The notes beneath the pieces were generated by a model. The model was not told the DNA's origin, did not search any database, and saw only the letters and a program-made list of their open reading frames with translations. Positions 47,826 to 64,000 of a stretch of 64,000 bases of DNA are shown here, piece by piece. Origin of the DNA: Verticillium longisporum (lineage: Eukaryota; Ascomycota; Sordariomycetes; Glomerellales; Plectosphaerellaceae); assembly GCA_019188255.1 (NCBI GenBank), contig JAETXT010000008.1:1798001-1862000 (forward strand), read 5' to 3'. Position 1 is the stretch's first letter. The number at the start of each line of letters is the position of its first letter. The position numbers were made by a program, and so were the translations under genes.

Positions 47826-48256
47826 CGCCCTAGCCCGGTCGTTACTAGGATACTAGGCAGGACATCCCGCAGGCGATCGGATACGCTGCACGGACCTATA
47901 GGATCACTTACGTAACCGTAACTAGATTACGATTCTTAAAGTAATCCAGTTATTAACTATACTATAACCCGAGCAATAGGATTACGATAAGAGAGGTAAG
48001 CTATCTAATATAGACTTACTAACCTAATACGATAAAGATAGAATAATAGGTATATAAGGATAGGCATTTAGTATTTATAGATATATTCTTTCTTACGATA
48101 GTAATTAATCTAAGTCTTACTTTATATTTATTATAATAAGTACGTAATGCTTTACGATACTATATCGTCTTAGAGTTATAACCTAAGCTTCTATTAATAG
48201 TAACCCTAACCCTTTAATAGTATTCCCCCCTTTAGAAGCTATTAAATCGTAATATT
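47826..48256 (+). repeat. 5' LTR of the chromovirus
   Basis: Matches 54221-54651 over its length, starting CGCCCTAGCCCGGTCGTTAC (the other LTR starts TGCCCTAG). The mapped end is accurate to a few bases. Confidence 0.85.
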
Positions 48257-48499
48257 TTAATTACTCTTATTTAATAGGTTTACTTTATAATACTAAGTAA
48301 TATTTATTATAGGAATAATATCTATTAATAGTATCGTTAATAGCGCTAGTAATTTAGCTACTATAATCTAAGAACTTCGTTTAGAGAATAAATAGCTCTA
48401 GGCCTCGATATAATAGCTCTAAGGAGGGTCGAATATAAAAGCCCTTCCCCTTTAATTATTCGACGGAAACCTTAGAGTACTTTAATCTTTTATTACCTA

Positions 48500-51400
48500 G
48501 GTATACTAATATTATAAAGCTAATAAGAATTAGCTTAAATATTAAGGCGAGAAAGTTACTAACGCCTCCTCTTATCTTAAAGGGGATACTTTATATTAAT
48601 TCGAACCCTTCGTTCGAGATTACTCTATTTATATTAAGAAAGAAGATATAAAGAAAGCTATTTAGGACGTCTATATTAATATAAACGCTTTCGAGGAGGC
48701 TATTAAAGGAGTATTTAGAGATATAGACGAAGAACGATAAAATAAACGAAAGATCCTTTAGCTTAAATAGGCGGGATTAGCTACTAAATACGCTATGGAG
48801 TTTCGACTCTTAGCTATTTAATTAGATTAAACGGAGTCTACTCTTATAGCCTATTTCTATAAAGGACTTAAGGACGTCGTTAAGGACGACCTTATCTAGG
48901 AAGATAGGCCCGAGACCTTTACTAAGTATATCGCTATAGCTATTAAGATCGACGATTATTAATATAAACGTAGAATAGAGAAAGGACGAAAACCTACTAT
49001 AGGACTATAGAACCCTTATATCCCCTATTATCGATCTAATTAGGGATGTAAGTATTAATATAATAAGCCCTATATTAATATAGCTTAGGGGCAAACTATT
49101 TATATAGGCCCTATAGAACTTAATAATACCCGTTATAGTAAACCTAAGGACTTTAAGGATATTAAATATTATAATTACGGAAAGAATAAGTATATAGTCC
49201 GAGAATACTATCAGCCTAAGAAGCCTTAGAAGCTAGTTAACGAGTAATAACTTAATTATACTTAGTACTAGGACTATATTAGTATTAATTAGACCTTCTA
49301 TTATTAGGATAGCTATCTTATATATAAGGATAATAAGGAGTAGAATAGATAGTTCCCTAGGGCGCCTATAGGGTAATAAACCCTAGCTATAATAATTATT
49401 ATAAAGAAAGATAAACGTATCTAGAAATAGGCCTAATAAGTAATACCCGAGATTTAGGAAATCGATATAGATAAAGAAAGAGCCTATGAATACGCTTACC
49501 TAGAACTATAATTAATTCTATATATAGGACTAATAAACGATATAGAATAGGATAAATATATATAAGCCGATAAAGAAGAATCTCCGCTTAGATAAATCTA
49601 GCTCTATATACCTATATAGGTATACGAAGTTAATAGCGCTAATAAGGATTATAACCCCTTAATACTATAGAACGAATTTATCTATTATAGGATTAAGCTA
49701 TAGAAGGCTAGCGCCTAAAAGCGAGAAAGTATTAAAGAAAATATACGACTTATAATAGGAGATTATTTAATACTCTATTACGCCTATAAATAATACTATT
49801 AATTATTCTAGCCCGAATATATCTATAATAATTATAAATACTATTTTAAAGAAAAAGCTATATATTAGTTTCTTCTATATAATTACTAGATCGAGCTACG
49901 AATAATAATAGAATTCGAATAGGAGAGTTGTAAATAGATCCTATATATAGACGAATATAGTTAAGGCTAGCTTATATTCCGATTAGACCCTACTTATTAT
50001 AATAAATGCTATTAAGATAATACTAGATAGGAAAACTACGATAACGATATATACGTAAAGTACTATATTATTAAAGCTAAAGATTAGAGACTCTATCGTA
50101 TAAAGAACGTCTAGAAGCTATTCTTCTACGTTTATTATAAAGGCGATAATAGGAACGAAGACTTAGATAGATTATCTATAATATAGCTACCTATTATATT
50201 ACCCTCTTCGGGAAAAGGTAAGTATCGGTTAAATAGGGATAACGATCGACGAAGGAAGTAAGAGTAATTTACTCTACTAAACGAATTTATAGTACGAATT
50301 ACCTCTATATACGAATAAACGTAGGAGGGAGATAAGTAAGCGCGCTACTAGATAGTAGCGCTTAGGGTAACTATATAAGCTCTGAATATATTAATAAGAA
50401 TAAGATTATATAGAAATATAAGGAGGAACCCTATTAACTTAGTATAGTAGAAGGATAAGCGGTCTTATATAGAGGAGGGATCGTAAATATAGAGACTACG
50501 CCCTTCTAAGTATTTATCTCTCGCTATTAAGGTTATATAACCTTCGATATTATTAATATAAGAGGAAAATAAATTATCCTAGGTATCTTATAGCTTAGAT
50601 AATAGAACCCTTAGATTAATTAGATAGCTAGCCGTATTTAGTAGAATATATTAGCCCTTAAAGAAAGACCTATAAATAATCTCTTAAGCGACCTCTAACT
50701 AACCTTTACGAATAGGGATAATTTAGAGGAGATAACCCTAGAGGAGCTTATAATAGAATAGTAAGAAAGACTATAAAACGTATTTAAGGAATATTAGAAG
50801 TACGAAAAGATCTTTAAAGAAGAAATCGATATAGTATTACTTAAATATATATACTATAACTACGAAATCCTAATTAAGGAAAAGGAGAGCCCCCGATTTA
50901 ATAAGATCTATAGATTAAACCCTCAATAGATAGATATTCTCGATAAATATCTTAAAGAGAATTTTAGAAAAGGATATATCCGATTATCGATATCCCTAAT
51001 AGGATACCCGATTCTCTTTATATTAAAGAAGAATAATAAGGAAAGACTATATATCGATTATAGATAATTAAACGATATTACTATTAAGAACTATTACCTA
51101 TTACCTCTAATATTAGAATTTAGGGATATATTAATAGGAGCTAATTAATTTATAATATTCGATTTTAAAGGAGTATATAACCTTATCTATATTAAGGATA
51201 AAGAAGAATAGAAAATAGTATTCTAAATATAATAAGGATATTATAAATACTTAATTATATTATTCGGATTAATTAATACCCCTATAACCTTCTAAAATAT
51301 AATTAACGATATACTACGAGAATTCCTAGACGTCTTTATAATAGTATACCTTAATAATATTCTAATTTTCTCGAAGATAATAGAAGAATATAAAGGATAT

Positions 51401-53520
51401 ATCTATTAAGTCCTTATATAGCTATATTAATACGAGCTATTAATAGAATTTAAAAAGGCTAAGTTCTATTTATAGGAAATAGATTTCCTCGGGTATATAA
51501 TTACCCTAAGAGAAATTAAGATAGAAAAATCTAAAATAGTAGCTATTAGGGAATAGCCTATATTAAAGAATATTAAGGATATTAAAGTATTCCTCGGTTT
51601 CGTTAACTTCTACCGATAATTCCTAAAAGGATATAATAAGATTATTAACCCTTTAATAAGCTTTACGGTTAAGGAAATAGAGTTTATATAGAACGAACCC
51701 TAAGAAAAAGCATTTCGCTAGATTATCGATACCGTCCTTAGCGAGCTAGTCCTCTGAATAATAGACCCCGAAAAACCTATAGAAGTCGAGATAGATACCT
51801 CTAACTTCGCTATTAGAGGATAGTTAGGATAGAAGGACGATTAAGGATATTTATACTTAATAGCTTTCTTCTCGAAGAAACTATATAGATTAAAGCTTAA
51901 TTATTAAATTTATAATAAAGAATTTATAGTAATTATCGAAGTATTTAAAGAATAGAGAATATATTTCTTTAGAATATAATACGAAATTAAAGTCTATATT
52001 AATTATAAGAATCTTATATACTTTATAATAAATAAAGACTTTAATAAATACTAAATTAGATAAATAGAATTCCTCTCGGAATTTAATTTTATTATTATCT
52101 ACTATAAAGGATCTAAGAATAGTAAAGTAGATATTCTAAATAGATGCTTAGATTATAAATAGAATATACCCCCTAATATTAATATTATCCTAGTAAAAAA
52201 TAAAAAAGGGAATCTTATTCCCTATTACTATATACTAGCGGTTACTACTCGTATAATACCCGCTAAATTATTTATAGAAGTATTAGAATTAATTTAATAA
52301 ATCTACGAAGCTAAAGCTTATAGATATTAAGGAGTAATAAAGATATTCGCTTAATTTAGGAAATATTACGACTTTAAGGGAATTAAATAGGACGTTATAA
52401 TAGTTATTTATAATTACGATTTCTATAAAAAGAGTAAAGTAGAAAGGTATAGGCTTTATAGAGAATTTAAAGCTTTACTAGTACTAGTAATAGCCTAGGA
52501 ATTAATCTTATTAAACTTTATTACTAGCTTACCCCTATTAAAGGAACCCTTAACTAGGACCTCTTATAATAATATCTTAGTAGTCGTTGACCGATTTACG
52601 AAGTATTCGTACTTCCTCCTATATAAAGCTATAGGTATAATAGAAGACCTCGCCTATATATTCCTCCGAAATATTATAGGATAGTATGGACTATTAAAAG
52701 AATTAATATTAGATAGAGATAAACTCTTTATTAGTAATTTCTAGAAATCGCTTATAGCTTAATTTAAAGCTAAATATAAGCTATCTACGGCTTTCTATTT
52801 ATAGATAGATAGATAGATAGAAAGAACGAACTAGACTTTAGAGTAATACCTCTAGTATTATATTAACTATTAATAGGATAATTAGGTTATATTACTACCT
52901 ATTATATAGTTTATATATAATAGCTTATTAAGCGAATTAATAAAGGAGTTACTCTTCTATATTAATTATAGATATAACTTAATAGCCTATATAGAGTACT
53001 ACGAAGTACTAGATACGTTAAAAGTAATTAATATTATAATTAATATCTATAAAATTTAGGACTATATTAAGCTCGACCTTGAATTTATATAAATTAGAAT
53101 AACTATATATATTAATAAAATAAGGATAAAGGGACTATCTTTATAGGAGGGAAGTAGTATTTATTTTATCTACTAAAATATTAAAATTAAACGATTAAAC
53201 GATAAATTAGACTTTAAGAAACTAGGACCTTTTAAAATTCTTAAGAAACTCTCGGATATTAACTATTACCTCTTATTATTAGAGAATATAAAAATTTACT
53301 TTATTTTTTATATAGTACTTTTAGAACTAGTACTATTAAACGTATTATTCGTAATTAACGTAGAAGTAGAAGATATAAATAAATACGAAGTCGAAAGAAT
53401 TATCGATTATAGAAAAACGAATAAATAAGACGAATACCTTATTAAATAGAAAAACTATAAATATAAAGAAAATATATAGGAATTAATTAAGAACCTAAAC
53501 TACTTATAATTACTAAGGTA
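48500..53520 (+). pseudogene. Degraded gag-pol of the chromovirus
   Basis: Frame-by-frame reading shows the expected domains with numerous stops. A gag segment lies around 48560-49000. A zinc knuckle near 49165-49225 has its Cys/His replaced (YYNYGKNKYIVREYY). Reverse transcriptase spans about 51040-51600, where the YLDD catalytic box reads YLNN (51346-51357). RNase H starts near 51785 (IDTSNFAIRG), integrase lies about 52440-53060 (VVVDRFTKYSYFL), and a C-terminal chromodomain spans about 53385-53515 (YEVERIIDYRKTNK). The losses are those expected from G-to-A and C-to-T in CpA/TpG. The chromodomain identifies it as a chromovirus, a group that tends to target heterochromatin. Confidence 0.85.
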
Positions 53521-54220
53521 ATATTATTAGTCCTAAGGAAATTAAGCGATTCTAGGTTAAAGGAGCTTAAGGCGCTCTAATTAATAACCCCGAAACCCCT
53601 AGCTACTTATATAGCTATTACGGCCTTAGACTCCTCCCGCTCCGCGGAATCTAATTCGTTTAGAGACTATAACCCTTAGTTTACTATCTTTATACCCCTC
53701 TTATAAAGAGATCGTTTCTAAGTACGAAGGCGCTTTAAACGATTAAGAGCTTCTATTATTTAAGACTATAGCTCCTCTAAACGCGCCTCCTTATCTAGCT
53801 CCTTCTTATCTAGCTTACCTAGCTCCTAGGTAATACGAGATACTATTATAGGTTAGCGGACTAAGAAAGTAAGGGAGATATTACTATAAGCATTTACGAG
53901 CGTTAATAGGCACCCCCGAACTATCGTAGGAGCGACTACGACGAACGTATTCGGAGCAGCGATTAACGCCCTCTACTATACGATACTTCTAGCCCTTCTA
54001 TTAATAGAAGGAATATAGTATAACGTTATAACTACGAAGCTTAATAAAATTAAACTATTTTTATCGCTTTCGAATAGATAGGGACTTTAGTTTTTCAATA
54101 CGACTCGATATTTCGTTAATATTATAAAGGAAGAAAAGTTAAGGGATATAATTATTTAGGGTATAGCGTTTATAAGTAAGGGTCGCTAGGATATCGATTT
54201 AGAGGAAGAGAATTATATAA

Positions 54221-54651
54221 TGCCCTAGCCCGGTCGTTACTAGGATACTAAGTAGGATATCCTATAGGCGATCGGATACGCTATACGGACCTATAGGATT
54301 ACTTACGTAACCGTAACTAGATTACGATTCTTAAAGTAATCTAATTACTAATTATACTATAACCCGAGCAATAGGATTACGATAGGAGAGGTAAGCTATC
54401 TAATATAGACTTACTAACTTAATACGATAAGGATAGAATAATAGGTATATAAGGACGGGCATTTAGTACTTATAGATATATTCTTTCTTACGATAGTGAT
54501 TAATCTAAGTCTTACTTTATATTCATTATAACGAGTACGTAACGCTTTACGATACTATATCGTCTTAGAGTTATAACCTAAGCTTCTGCTAATAGTAACC
54601 CTAACCCTCTAATAGCGTTCCCCCCTTCGGAAGCTGCTAGGTCGTAATACT
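54221..54651 (+). repeat. 3' LTR of the chromovirus
   Basis: Second LTR copy, slightly less mutated in places than the 5' LTR (for example AGCTTCTGCTAATAG against AGCTTCTATTAATAG). Confidence 0.85.
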
Positions 54652-57010
54652 ACTCTATCGGAGCTATTATTTTAGCCTTCGGACTACTCCCCCTAATTCT
54701 ATATTAGAATAACTTATTTACTAAGAAATAAATAATATAGGTATTTATTAATTCGCTCTCGGGATTAGACTTAAAAGCATCGTCTATTCCTAGCTTATCG
54801 GAAATAGGATTATCTAATTCTAAGCTCTTAATAGGTTCTATTACTATTAAAAACTAATAATATCCTTTCCGCTAATCCCTATACGCTTCCTATATACGTT
54901 TCTATTACTCTTTCGAATATTATTACTCCTTAAGAAAGTACTTTATCGATCTATAATCTAGTTTAGAGTATATCTAGTATTTACGAATTCTAGATAGCTA
55001 ATAATTATTAATTCTATATATTAACTACTCTCTACGATCTCCCTTTCTACTAGCCTAGTAATATCCGCTCCTATAATATCTATTAGTATAGAAGTACCTA
55101 AGTATTCTAGTATTCTCCTCTACCTTTAATATACTCTTAAGCTATATAGATAGCGTATTAAAAGATCGCTCTAGCCTTATTAATATAATCTTTAGCTCTA
55201 GGACGCCTTAAACCGCCCTTAGAGTATTTATATAGAGATAAATCTCTTCCTTAAACGTATAGCTAAGTATTCTCTAATACTATTAAAGCTTATCTAGAAG
55301 GATTTAGAGAACTTCTATTTATAGCTTTCCTATATTATTAGCTTCTATTATTATAGAATAGAATATTATCGAGCTCTAATCTATATAATACTATATTCTA
55401 TTAATCTCTAAATCGAATTATTATTTAATCGCTAAATATATTTAATAGAGTCCTATACTCTAGTTTATATACTCTAAGAAGAAAGTTTATATATACCCTA
55501 AAAATATATTTAGGAAGAGTATATAAAGCTATATATAGCGGATTTATAGTAATTTATAAATATCTATAAAGATATATATTTTATCGTTAAGGATATTATA
55601 TATCTCCCTAGAGTAATTACTCTCCTTATTCTAGATTAATACGAATTACTTAATTATAGCTCTATCGATTAATAAATTTACTAATTTATATAGTAATAGA
55701 GTATAGTACTAAGCTAATAGGTTCTAAGTAATATTTAGAAATAAAGTTTTATTTCTTTATAATTAAAGTATAATCTCTTATTAATTAGATTATTTACTCT
55801 ATTAATTAGATAACCTTAAAACTAAGGGCTATTAAGGATCTATCCTCCCTATTTATAGTTTTCGGATTTAGGATAATTAAGTATTCCCTATAGATTATTA
55901 TTTATTATCCTATTAATCTCGCTATTCCTCTACTCTTTAGAATACTAAATCCTAGTTAATAATAATCGACTCTATCGTATCGGGCATCTCTTCCTATAAA
56001 AGTATTAAGATTAGTCTCTTCGACGTCTTAGTATTTACTATTCTTAGAAGAGGGATCCCGTACTCTACTAGATATACTTTTAGCGCTCGAGTAATCGTTA
56101 TATTATAAGAATTAAAGTCCTCTTTAGTCTAGCCCTAGAAGTCTTCGATAAATACCTCTAAAAAGTAAACTCCCTTTATAATCCTATATACGCTTATTAT
56201 TTTAAGGATCTAGGCGCTCTTAAGATCTATAGATACTGAATCTAATAATCTAGGGAACCGTAATTCTACTCTATTAATAATAAAGTTAATATCGAGACCC
56301 TTCTTAACCTTCTACGTTAAGCGTAATATACCGAGTTCTTCTAGAATATTATCGAACTCCTATTATATCTTTTTAGCGCTCTCTAGCTCTATTATAGAGC
56401 TATTACTATAATCCGAGGAGCTTATTATCGCTGATTTTATTAAAGCTCTACTATAGCTAATTAACTATTCTATAGAGCTTCGTTTATCGGGTTTAATAGT
56501 TAATAATATAGCCTAGGTAGTAATCTTAAGTATAGGAGTCCTAAGGTACTCGAAGTAGATAGTATTCTTATAGATTATATAATAGGGGATTTCCCTATTA
56601 CTAAGCTCTTATAAGAGTCCTAAAGTACTTAAAGTAAATAGTACTCTTACGATTACTTATAAAGTATAATCGATAAGCTTATATATAGCGAATTTACTAT
56701 CCGTAGGATCGATCCTAACTTCTCTAGCTCTAGCTATTCTATATTACGTTAAACGTAATACTAATTAGTATTAAGAGGGCTTTACTATTTATATAAACCC
56801 TAATTTATTACTTTAGCTATACCTAAGAGCTCTAAATCGGTAAAGTAGGTAATATAAGGGTTATAATTATTAATAATTCTATCTCTCTAAATTACTACTA
56901 CCTACGTAAATTAGATATACCTATCTAATTTACTAATTACGTAAGCTATGAATTACGTACTCCTAAGAGCTATGAATCCTAGCCCTAGTAATTACTATAT
57001 CGGTAAATCC
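54652..57010 (-). repeat. Unclassified repeat B, minus-strand copy, RIP-degraded
   Basis: About 55400-57010 is the reverse complement of 37580-39180. The portion 54652-55400 is not shared with that copy. It retains more CG sites than the plus copy. On the minus strand a partly readable stretch (IDLKSAQILKIISVYRTIKG, near 56170-56230) suggests former coding capacity, but I do not recognise the protein. Confidence 0.7.
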
Positions 57011-57060
57011 TATACGGTAATTACCGACCTAGGTAATCCCCTAATATTAGTTTAATAAAA
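57011..57060 (+). repeat. Unoccupied pogo-type target junction plus conserved 46-bp motif
   Basis: TATA at 57011-57014 joins the end of repeat B (left) to a motif (right, through TAATCCCCTAATATTAG) that also forms the flank of pogo copy 1 (978) and pogo copy 2 (32505). The left side matches the right flank of pogo copy 3 (37580). This therefore looks like the empty form of the site in which pogo copies lie elsewhere in the window. Confidence 0.7.
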
Positions 57061-63391
<6,331 letters not shown>

Positions 63392-64000
63392 TCATACAAT
63401 TTTCTTCAGATCGAACCCTGCCAGCCTGTGCCTCGCAACCAGCAGGAAACAGGTGCTCACCACCATCGTCATGCCGCAAAACAGCTGAAGACCCAGGTAC
63501 TCGCCGCCCTGCGCCGCGACGATGGCACCGGCAATGGGGCTGCCTGTTAGGGCGCCGAAGGACTGCACGGCAAAGGCCGTGCCCGTCCGGATGCCAATCT
63601 GTCGAATGTCGGAGATTTGCGCGATAAGGGCCGGTCCCAGTGAGATGAAGCCGCCCGACGAGAAGCCAAAGAGGACCATGAAGAGGATGACGGTGACGTC
63701 GCTGCGACCGGGGATCCACAGGCCGAGGGTGACGATGGCGCTGAAGATGACAATGATGATCATGACGTTGTAGCGTCCCATCTTGTCGGCGACGATGCCA
63801 GGAATGATGCGACCGAGGATGCTGACGGCGTTCATGATGGGCAGCAGATAGGTCGTCAGCGTGGGGTCCATGCCCTGCTCCTTTGCCTGGATGATGATGT
63901 AGGTGAAGGGCAGGAACATGCCCCAGAAGAACATGAAGAAGCCGCAGACGAGGAGGGCCATGTTGGGGTCGCGCAGCGTGTCGACGTATTCTCGGAGGAC
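63392..64000 (-). CDS. MCT-like MFS transporter, C-terminal half (continues beyond window)
   Basis: The last 203 codons of a major facilitator protein of the monocarboxylate porter type; the start lies beyond 64000. About six hydrophobic helices are visible, with the family-typical TTYLLPIMNAVSILGRIIPG and the cytosolic loop motif ADKMGRYNVM, ending in LKKIV. Such proteins import monocarboxylates or related acids across the plasma membrane. It lies in line with the DUF2264 and GH88-type genes on the same strand, so uptake of sugar-acid products is plausible but not shown by the sequence. Confidence 0.87.
   Translation of the reverse strand, partial: VLREYVDTLRDPNMALLVCGFFMFFWGMFLPFTYIIIQAKEQGMDPTLTTYLLPIMNAVSILGRIIPGIVADKMGRYNVMIIIVIFSAIVTLGLWIPGRSDVTVILFMVLFGFSSGGFISLGPALIAQISDIRQIGIRTGTAFAVQSFGALTGSPIAGAIVAAQGGEYLGLQLFCGMTMVVSTCFLLVARHRLAGFDLKKIV

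Larger units (their letters stand above)
47826..54651 (+). mobile_element. Ty3/gypsy chromovirus with both LTRs, RIP-inactivated (~6.8 kb)
   Basis: Two LTRs of about 431 bp (47826-48256 and 54221-54651) enclose a degraded gag-pol in plus orientation. The order is gag, zinc knuckle, protease region, reverse transcriptase, RNase H, integrase, chromodomain. The LTRs differ mostly by C:G/T:A, so their divergence reflects RIP and cannot date the insertion. Outer ends are set by where the two LTR copies stop matching; the target-site duplication was not resolved. The 5' neighbour is a copia fragment and the 3' neighbour is repeat B. Confidence 0.88.

Noticed and set aside
52800..52830. GATA-type microsatellite inside the chromovirus
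   Set aside because: It lies at the integrase motif that normally reads QTDGQTER; RIP of that coding sequence produces the simple-repeat look.

Overview
The window reads as a nuclear chromosome segment of a filamentous ascomycete (Pezizomycotina). Evidence: short introns with GT..AG borders and internal TACTGAC/CTAAC-like branch sites, secreted plant-cell-wall-type glycoside hydrolases, pogo/Fot1-type transposons, Ty3/gypsy chromovirus and Ty1/copia remnants, and long AT-rich blocks almost devoid of CpA/TpG, which is the mark of repeat-induced point mutation (RIP). A Sordariomycete such as Colletotrichum would fit, but nothing here fixes the genus.

Layout. (1) 1-975: 3' part of a pogo/Fot1 element, cut by the window edge, followed by RIP-degraded DNA to about 2160. 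(2) 2161-29940: gene-bearing, normal-GC DNA with a GPI-anchored GH12-like enzyme, UDP-glucose 6-dehydrogenase, tRNA-Gln(CTG), a secreted GH43 enzyme, a Pro-rich Cys/His protein, a small GPI-type secreted protein, a 1,047-residue adhesin-like repeat protein, and two neighbouring broken genes (a zinc alcohol dehydrogenase and a Dal5-type MFS transporter). Intergenic spaces are long. (3) 29941-59030: a 29-kb AT-rich block made of nested, RIP-saturated retroelements (a 6.8-kb chromovirus with both LTRs, an inverted truncated copy of a related chromovirus, a copia fragment, an unclassified repeat present as two inverted copies). Three pogo elements sit in it that are not RIP-mutated: two 1,860-bp copies essentially identical to the partial one at position 1, and a diverged 1,856-bp relative. 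(4) 59012-64000: three genes on the minus strand: a GH88-type unsaturated glucuronyl hydrolase truncated at the AT-block border, a DUF2264 protein, and the C-terminal half of an MCT-like MFS transporter. They suggest a small uronic-acid/oligosaccharide-use locus.

Main points for follow-up: the pogo copies are younger than the RIP that ruined their surroundings. They differ from one another only by homopolymer lengths, so every copy carries a frameshift although a composite reading frame is open. Their flanks are shuffled in a way that fits an inversion of 32503-35717 by recombination between the two inverted copies, with an unoccupied version of the same target visible at 57011-57014. All splice models were derived by eye and were checked only for frame and family conservation.
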